Made by a program: the position numbers and the translations under genes | NCBI GenBank assembly: GCA_028583405.1 | Contig: JAPTMU010000269.1 | Location: 1 to 64,000, forward strand | Length of the DNA: 64,000 bases | Source of the DNA: Pogonophryne albipinna | Lineage: Eukaryota > Chordata > Actinopteri > Perciformes > Artedidraconidae | Direction of reading: 5' to 3' | Notes under the pieces: generated by a model | Seen by the model: only the letters and a program-made list of their open reading frames with translations | Told to the model about the DNA's origin: nothing | Databases searched by the model: none | Shown: positions 59,340 to 64,000 of the stretch, piece by piece | How the letters are laid out: every line of letters starts with the position of its first letter | How positions within the stretch are numbered: the stretch's first letter is position 1

Positions 59340-61431
59340 ACACAGACACACACACACAGACACACACAGACACACAGACACACACAGACACAGACACACA
59401 CAGACACACACACACAGACACACACACAGACACACACAGACACACACACACAGACACACACAGACACACACACACAGACGCACACAGACACACACACACA
59501 GACAGACACACAGCCACACACACACAGACACACACAGACACACACAGACGCACACAGACACACACACAGACACACAGACACACATAGACACACACACAGA
59601 CACACAGACACACAGACACACACACACACACACACAGACACACACACACACAGACACACAGACACACACACTGACACACACAGACACACACACAGACACA
59701 CACACACACACACACAGACACACACAGACACACAGACACACACAGACACACACACACACAGACACACACACACTGACACACACACAGACACAGACACACA
59801 CACTGACACACACACTGTTGCACAACCCTCATGGCCAACATGTCAAAGTATCGAACATCACAGGTGAGAACACTGATGAGCCTGGTCGTTGTTAATATTA
59901 ATTTATGCGTGTTATCATTTTGACTTTGAGACCTTTTGCTTTTGAATATTTATATTTTATTATTGTGACTTTGTTGTCTTTTTATTGCAATCAGAGCCCT
60001 CCTGCTATTGGACCAGTACCGCAGGAAGTCCCGCCTCTTCCGCTCTCCGGTGCTTTTCGTTCCGCTCGGAGATGATTTCCGCTTCGTGGAGTCGAGCGAG
60101 TGGGACGCTCAGTTCAGAAACTACCAGAGGCTGTTCGACTTCTTCCAGACGCACCCCGAGCTGCACGTCAGCGTGAGGACACATATCTCTACTTCTTCTT
60201 CTGCTGTCTCTCTAAAGCTCTCCTGTCATGCTAAAGTCACTCTCTGATGTCTTCTCTACATCACGGTGTGTCCCTGGTGTGTCCCCATGTGTCCCGGTGT
60301 GTCCCTGTGTGTCCCCGGTGTGTCCCTGTGTGTCCCCGGTGTGTCAGGAGACTCTCAAAGTGATGTCTTCTCTACATCACGGTGTGTCCCCCGTGTGTCA
60401 GGAGACTCTCAAAGTGATGTCTTCTCTACATCACGGTGTGTCCCCCGTGTGTCAGGAGACTCTCAAAGTGATGTCTTCTCTACATCACGGTGTGTCCCCC
60501 GTGTGTCAGGAGACTCTCAAAGTGATGTCTTCTCTTCATCACGGTGTGTCCCCGGTGTGTCAGGAGACTCTCAAAGTGATGTCTTCTCTACATCACGGTG
60601 TGTCCCCCGTGTGTCAGGAGACTCTCAAAGTGATGTCTTCTCTACATCACGGTGTGTCCCCGGTGTGTCCCCCCCGTGTGTCAGGAGACTCTCAAAGTGT
60701 CAGGAAACAAACCCCTCTCTCTTCTCCTCCGTACCCACATCTCTAAAAACGGGGAACAACGGAGCTGATCCAGATTTGCTGCGTCATGACCACATTACTA
60801 AAATGTGGGCGGGCTTTACCCCCACGGGCCAATCAGAATCGTTGCTGTCAGAAACAATGAGACGTGTTCTGAATGTCTCTAACTGTCTCTCTAAATGTCT
60901 CTAAATGACTCTAAATGTCTCTCTCTGTCTCCCTAAATGTCTCTCTGTCCCTCTAAATGTCTCTCTGTCCCTCTAAATGTCTCTCTGTCTCTCTAAATAT
61001 CTCTCTGTCTCCCTAAATGTCTCTATGTCCCTCTAAATGTCTCTCTGTCTCCCTAAATGTCTCTCTTTGTCTCTCTGTCTCTCTAAATGTTTCTCTGTCT
61101 CTCTAAATGTATCTCTGTCTCTCTAAATGTCTCTCTGTACCTCTAAATGTCTCTCTGTCTCTCTAAATGTCTCTCTGTCCCTCTAAATGTCTCTCTGTCT
61201 CCCTAAATGTCTCTCTTTGTCTCTCTGTCTGTCTCTGTGTCTCCAGGCTCGTTTTGGGACTCTCTCAGATTACTTCCAGGCTCTCCAGAAGGTGTTACCG
61301 GTCTCGTCTCTGCCGACGGTCCGCGGAGACTTCTTCACGTACGCCGACCGAGACGACCACTACTGGAGCGGATACTTCACGTCCAGACCGTTCTACAAGA
61401 GGCTGGACCGCACGCTGGAGGCCACGCTACG
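47048..61431 (+). CDS. man2a1: Golgi alpha-mannosidase II (GH38), 5' half; gene continues beyond the window
   Basis: Type II Golgi membrane enzyme that removes two mannoses from GlcNAcMan5GlcNAc2 to commit N-glycans to the complex type (family knowledge). The ATG at 47048 gives a basic tail MKRKR, a membrane segment [17 protein letters not shown], then a stem with a heptad-like stretch ([20 protein letters not shown]). The GH38 domain shows VPHSHNDPG (zinc ligands about H158 and D160) and [12 protein letters not shown] with the nucleophile Asp about residue 272, then [18 protein letters not shown] and [20 protein letters not shown]. Ten exons join in frame for about 502 codons of an expected ~1100-1150. 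The residues fit MAN2A1 a little better than MAN2A2, and linkage to wdr36 supports this. Confidence 0.92.
47374..47683 (+). pseudogene. transposon-borne first exon, unknown protein
   Basis: Opens [20 protein letters not shown] and runs to [12 protein letters not shown] before a donor-like GTGAGT at 47684. Segments such as [18 protein letters not shown] resemble N-terminal parts of large fish proteins with SWIM or YqaJ-type nuclease domains, which are often transposon-associated; this is from memory. It has no continuation here and is probably a remnant. Confidence 0.5.
48124..48357 (-). pseudogene. THAP zinc-finger exon, transposon-borne
   Basis: Reads [20 protein letters not shown], then [13 protein letters not shown] and VCSDHFIRG. 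The C-x4-C and C-x2-H positions of the C2CH THAP zinc finger are visible, as are the initial MPxCC and a C-terminal HF. It ends at a donor-like GTATTAG. THAP domains bind DNA in P-element-type transposases. No downstream exon is present. Confidence 0.75.
48618..48827 (+). CDS. man2a1: man2a1 coding exon 2
   Basis: Encodes the stem: [20 protein letters not shown] and [13 protein letters not shown], then a divergent linker. Acceptor GTCTGCAG, donor GTTAGC, phase 0. Confidence 0.88.
49080..49224 (+). CDS. man2a1: man2a1 coding exon 3
   Basis: Encodes [20 protein letters not shown] then [13 protein letters not shown], carrying the first two zinc ligands. Donor GTAACC, phase 1. Confidence 0.93.
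49240..49395 (+). repeat. 14-bp ACGTARCGCTAACG array after man2a1 exon 3
   Basis: About ten units starting within 15 bases of the exon 3 donor, whose intron begins GTAACCATAACAACGTAACG. Confidence 0.92.
49509..49596 (+). CDS. man2a1: man2a1 coding exon 4
   Basis: Encodes [20 protein letters not shown] then MLTKLSEDS. Acceptor TGTTTCAG, donor GTACAA, phase 2. Confidence 0.93.
49786..52556 (+). repeat. 14/28-bp CTTCCTGTCTCTAG + CTTCCTGTCATCAG array, man2a1 intron 4
   Basis: Nearly 200 14-bp half-units. Each is a pyrimidine tract ending TAG, CAG or CTG. The reverse strand shows AGGAAG (GGAA core) in each. A block is duplicated at 563 bp spacing (TAGTCTCCTGTTCTCAACTT at 49958 and 50521; ATCAGCATCCTG at 50069 and 50632). 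Confidence 0.97.
52584..52667 (+). CDS. man2a1: man2a1 coding exon 5
   Basis: Encodes [20 protein letters not shown] then KKRDTVK. Acceptor TCTCTGCAG follows the 2.8-kb TTCCTG array. Donor GTAACT. Confidence 0.93.
52764..52891 (+). CDS. man2a1: man2a1 coding exon 6
   Basis: Encodes [20 protein letters not shown] then [17 protein letters not shown]. Acceptor TTGGTCAG, donor GTAATA, phase 1. Confidence 0.93.
52903..53965 (+). repeat. 57-bp array, man2a1 intron 6, open in frame with exon 7
   Basis: About 19 units of CAGTATGTAGTGTCTCTACT, TTAAAGAGTCCTCTCCTGCT and GATGTTCAGGTGTATAT, some lacking 12 bases. All unit lengths are multiples of 3, so one frame stays open from 52919 through exon 7 (repeat peptide around [19 protein letters not shown]). 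Stops occur in the exon 6 frame. Confidence 0.95.
53988..54161 (+). CDS. man2a1: man2a1 coding exon 7 (catalytic nucleophile)
   Basis: Encodes [20 protein letters not shown] and then [20 protein letters not shown]. Acceptor GTCTGCAG, donor GTTAGT, phase 1. Confidence 0.94.
54252..54789 (+). repeat. 44-bp array made of the exon 8 start plus its acceptor, man2a1 intron 7
   Basis: Twelve units of ACTCCTCCCCCCTCACTGAC plus ATCAC (the first 25 coding bases of exon 8) and TCTGTTTGATGTGTTTCAG (its acceptor). The true junction is the last copy, at 54790. Splicing to the decoy one unit upstream adds 44 nt and shifts the frame to a stop. Confidence 0.95.
54790..54976 (+). CDS. man2a1: man2a1 coding exon 8
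   Basis: Encodes [20 protein letters not shown] then [20 protein letters not shown]. Its acceptor and first 25 coding bases are reiterated in the upstream 44-bp array. Donor GTACCA. Confidence 0.94.
55120..55166. repeat. perfect inverted repeat (hairpin), man2a1 intron 8
   Basis: Arms CCTTAGAGACGCTGGAGTTA (20 bases) with a 7-base loop. Confidence 0.92.
55167..56300 (+). mobile_element. interspersed repeat interrupted by a minisatellite
   Basis: Starts with AAGTTTTATTTATAAAGCAC and ends with GAGAAACCTCAGACAGAGCA and GAGGGATCCCTCTCCCAGGA, phrases I recognise from abundant dispersed fish repeats. The 15-bp array at 55283-56141 lies in its middle. Confidence 0.5.
55283..56141 (+). repeat. 15-bp CCCTCTGTCCTTAGA array
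   Basis: About 57 units, open in several frames on both strands only because 15 is a multiple of 3. Confidence 0.96.
56310..59200 (-). mobile_element. DIRS-type tyrosine-recombinase retrotransposon, internally deleted
   Basis: Read on the minus strand. A TATA motif (TATAAATAGG, about 59137-59128) precedes a gag-like region (58990-58020, with [20 protein letters not shown] and [15 protein letters not shown]). A short remnant ([13 protein letters not shown], then [18 protein letters not shown], about 57450-57250) marks the end of the RNase H part. A tyrosine-recombinase segment follows (57083-56613, with [28 protein letters not shown] and [17 protein letters not shown]). HSTRG plus a following Tyr fits the HxxR...Y catalytic box. 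The reverse transcriptase core is missing between about 58000 and 57500, so it cannot be autonomous. Confidence 0.75.
59308..59817 (+). repeat. (CACACAGA)n microsatellite, man2a1 intron 8
   Basis: About 510 bp of CA repeats with regular GA interruptions; open in all frames, not coding. Confidence 0.97.
59995..60172 (+). CDS. man2a1: man2a1 coding exon 9
   Basis: Encodes [20 protein letters not shown] then [20 protein letters not shown] and LHVS. Acceptor GCAATCAG, donor GTGAGG. Confidence 0.93.
60236..60700 (+). repeat. ~59-bp array, man2a1 intron 9
   Basis: About seven units with AGTGATGTCTTCTCTACATC, ACGGTGTGTCCCC and GTGTGTCAGGAGACTCTCAA. Confidence 0.93.
60870..61243 (+). repeat. 20-bp TCTCTCTGTCTCTCTAAATG array before exon 10
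   Basis: Pyrimidine-rich units leading straight into the exon 10 acceptor. Confidence 0.94.
61247..61431 (+). CDS. man2a1: man2a1 coding exon 10
   Basis: Encodes [17 protein letters not shown] then [20 protein letters not shown] and [17 protein letters not shown]. Acceptor GTCTCCAG. Its donor ACG|GTGAGT is reiterated 15 times downstream. Confidence 0.94.
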
Positions 61432-62611
61432 GTGAGTCTGAGGCTGTAGCATCAGACATGTGTTCAAAGGTATCTCCTGACTCACCGCACGCTGCAGGCC
61501 ACGCTACGGTGAGTCTGAGGCTGTAGCATCAGACATGTGTTCAAAGGTATCTCCTGACTCCCCGCACGCTGGAGGCCACGCTACGGTGACTCTGAGGCTG
61601 TAGCATAAGACATGTGTTCAAAGGTATCTCCTGACTTACCGCACGCTGGAGGCCACGCTACGGTGAGTCTGAGGCTGTAGCATAAGACATGTGTTCAAAG
61701 GTATCTCCTGACTTACCGCACGCTGGAGGCCACGCTACGGTGAGTCTGAGGCTGTAGCATAAGACATGTGTTCAAAGGTATCTCCTGACTCACCGCACGC
61801 TGCAGGCCACGCTACGGTGAGTCTGAGGCTGTAGCATCAGACATGTGTTCAAAGGTATCTCCTGACTTACCGCACGCTGGAGGCCACGCTACGGTGAGTC
61901 TGAGGCTGTAGCATAAGACATGTGTTCAAAGGTATCTCCTGACTTACCGCACGCTGGAGGCCACGCTACGGTGAGTCTGAGGCTGTAGCATCAGACATGT
62001 GTTCAAAGGTATCTCCTGACTCCCCGCACGCTGGAGGCCACGCTACGGTGAGTCTGAGGCTGTAGCATAAGACATGTGTTCAAAGGTATCTCCTGACTCA
62101 CCGCACGCTGCAGGCCACGCTACGGTGAGTCTGAGGCTGTAGTATCAGACATGTGTTCAAAGGTATCTCCTGACTCACCGCACGCTGGAGGCCACGCTAC
62201 GGTGAGTCTGAGGCTGTAGCATCAGACATGTGTTCAAAGGTATCTCCTGACTCCCCGCACGCTGGAGGCCACGCTACAGTGAGTCTGAGGCTGTAGCATA
62301 AGACATGTGTTCAAAGGTATCTCCTGACTCACCGCACGCTGCAGGCCACGCTACGGTGAGTCTGAGGCTGTAGTATCAGACATGGGTTCAAAGGTATCTC
62401 CTGACTCACCGCACGCTGCAGGCCACGCTACGGTGAGTCTGAGGCTGTAGCATCAGACATGTGTTCAAAGGTATCTCCTGACTCACCGCACGCTGGAGGC
62501 CACGCTACGGTGAGTCTGAGGCTGTAGCATCAGACATGTGTTCAAAGGTATCTCCTGACTCACCGCACGCTGCAGGCCACGCTACGGTGAGTCTGAGGCT
62601 GTAGCATCAGA
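61432..62611 (+). repeat. 77-bp array made of the exon 10 end plus its donor
   Basis: Exon 10's last 25 bases (ACCGCACGCTGGAGGCCACG plus CTACG) and the first ~50 intronic bases (GTGAGTCTGAGGCTGTAGCA...) recur at exact 77-bp steps. Donor-like junctions follow 61508, 61585 and so on to 62586 (15 extra copies). Two copies are altered (GTGACT near 61586, CAGTGAGT near 62277). Reading past the true junction meets TGA at once. Confidence 0.96.
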
Positions 62612-62772
62612 CATGTGTTCAAATAACTCATTATATGTTAATATTAATATTTATTGTGATATTTTTATGATTTTTTAAAAACGTTTTATTATTTAATTAT
62701 TATTTTTAATATTTGTACTAATTTCACGTGTCTATATAATTAAAAGATCTGTTTATAATTATATCTTTCATC
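62612..62772 (+). other. AT-rich intron sequence
   Basis: No feature recognised. Confidence 0.5.
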
Positions 62773-63966
62773 ATTACATTACATTACATTGCATTTAGCT
62801 GAGGCTTTTATCCAAAGCGACTTACAGTAAGTGCGTTCGACCAACAAAACACAACCTTGAAGAAAACAACATCATAAAGTACATCAGGTTTCATAGAGCA
62901 AAACATTTCAAGTGCTACTCAACTGGCTTTAGGTAAGCCAGTCCTTTATTAGTATATAAGTGCTTTGTTAATAGTTCTATTGCTCGAAGTGGAGTCGAAA
63001 GAGATGAGTTTTCAGTCTGGAAGGTGTGTAAGCTTTCTGCTGTCCTGATGTCAATGGGAGCTCATTCCACCATCTTGGAGCCAGGATATCAAACCCACGT
63101 GTTTTTGCTGATGGGAACTTGGGTCCCCTTGGCAGCGAGGGTGCAGCGAGTCGTTTGGCTGATGCAGAGCGGAGTGCACGTGCTGGGGTGTACAGTTTAA
63201 CCATGTCCTGGATGTAGGAAGGGCCAGATCCATTCGCAGCATGGTACGCAAGTACCAGTGTCTTGAAGTGGATTCTAGCAGTTACTGGAAGCCAGTGGAG
63301 GGAGCGGAGGAGCGGAGTGGTGTGGGAACATTTAGGAAGGTTGAAGACCAGGCGAGCCGCTGCATTCTGGATGAACTGCAGAGGTCGGATGGCACATGCA
63401 GGTAGACCAGCCAGGAGGGAGTTGCAGTAGTCTAGGCGTGAGATGATGAGAGCCTGGACCAGAACCTGCGTGGCTTTCTGGGTCAGCTGGGGACGTATCC
63501 TCCTGATGTTGTAAAGCGTGTATCTGCAGCAACGGGTTGTAGCAGCGATGTTTGCAGTGAAGGACAAGTTGTTATCTAGGGTCACACCCAGATTCCTTGC
63601 AGTCTGAGTCGGGGAAACAACAGAGGTGCCGATGTTGATTGTCAGGTCAAGAGTGGGTCAATCTTTTCCCGGAAGGAAAAGCAGTTCAGTCTTGTCAAGG
63701 TTGAGCTTGAGGTGATGAGCAGACATCCACTGAGAGATGTCAGCTAGACAAGCAGAGATGCGTGCGACGACCTGGGTCTCTGAGCGGGGAAAGGACAGAA
63801 TTAATTGGGTGTCGTCAGCGTAGCAGTGGTATGAAAAACCATGCGGGCTAATGACGCTAATGATGATGAGTTTGTGTACAGGGAGAAGAGGAGGGGACCA
63901 AGAACAGAGCCCTGAGGGACCCCTGTAGTTAATTGACAAGGGTCGGACACGGACCCTCTCCAAGTT
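62773..63966 (-). mobile_element. 5'-truncated second copy of the L2/CR1-like LINE
   Basis: Same family as 10585-13900, with the same SRLDYCNSLLAGLP and YADDTQL motifs on the minus strand. It has a small rearrangement near 63855 (GACGCTAATGATGATGAG replacing GACAGATCCGAGCG) and a frame break at about 63658. The left end is in a TTACA repeat and the right flank reads TTACATTA, a possible target duplication. Confidence 0.85.
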
Positions 63967-64000
63967 ACATTATGATATTTTTATAAAAAATGTAACACAC

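Noticed and set aside
59207..59867. 200-codon Cys/Val and His/Thr frames
   Set aside because: CACACAGA microsatellite.
47048..61431. Assignment to man2a2 instead of man2a1
   Set aside because: Some residues fit MAN2A2 ([15 protein letters not shown]), but [23 protein letters not shown] and linkage to wdr36 favour man2a1. A phylogeny of the full protein would settle it.

Overview
The window is vertebrate nuclear DNA, most likely from a percomorph-type teleost. The evidence is: spliced genes with GT-AG introns; fish-type transposable elements (an L2/CR1-like LINE, a tRNA-derived SINE, a hAT element with an 8-bp target duplication, a DIRS-type tyrosine-recombinase element and THAP-bearing DNA transposons); and very abundant intronic minisatellites. 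Nothing prokaryotic is present. Assignments rest on reading translated exons against protein families known from memory; no search was run.

Two protein-coding genes, both on the + strand, account for the conserved sequence. (1) wdr36 (Utp21 orthologue, a UtpB/small-subunit-processome WD40 protein) runs from position 1, already inside its first coding exon, to a stop at 37865-37867 with a poly(A) signal at 37905. I can place 22 coding exons. Using the intact version of each duplicated exon, their summed length is 2655 nt, exactly 885 codons including the stop, so the model is in frame throughout. (2) man2a1 (Golgi alpha-mannosidase II, GH38) starts at an ATG at 47048. Ten coding exons (about 502 codons, roughly the first 44% of the protein) are visible to 61431, and the gene continues past the window. 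The human orthologues lie near each other on 5q21-q22, which favours man2a1 over its paralogue man2a2.

The middle of wdr36 is present twice. Positions 12920-23529 and 24530-36480 are nearly identical and are separated by exactly 1000 Ns. Eleven exons (E11-E21) are therefore duplicated, while E1-E10 and the last exon are single. The simplest reading is two overlapping contigs scaffolded without merging. Copy 1 has a one-base insertion in exon 12 that copy 2 lacks, and the minisatellites differ in length between copies. The copies therefore behave like two alleles or two error-bearing reads of one locus.

Roughly a third or more of the sequence is tandem repeat. The most striking pattern is that several arrays are seeded on an exon-intron junction: their units contain a stretch of the adjacent coding exon plus its splice donor or acceptor. 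This produces rows of decoy splice sites beside the real one. Clear cases are wdr36 E14 donor (36-bp unit), man2a1 exon 8 acceptor (44-bp unit) and man2a1 exon 10 donor (77-bp unit, 15 extra copies). The wdr36 E6 acceptor (44-bp unit) is a weaker case. Other arrays have units that merely look like 3' splice sites (pyrimidine tract plus YAG).

Layout: 1-10 kb wdr36 E1-E10 with arrays; 10.6-13.9 kb LINE; 14-15.2 kb DNA transposon; 15.8-22.9 kb E11-E21 copy 1; gap; 24.5-36.5 kb copy 2; 36.5-37.2 kb transposon remnant; 37.7 kb last exon; 38-39 kb SINE interrupted by hAT; 39.3-44.2 kb 29-bp intergenic array; 45.4 kb possible man2a1 promoter; 47-61.4 kb man2a1; 62.8-64 kb second LINE copy.
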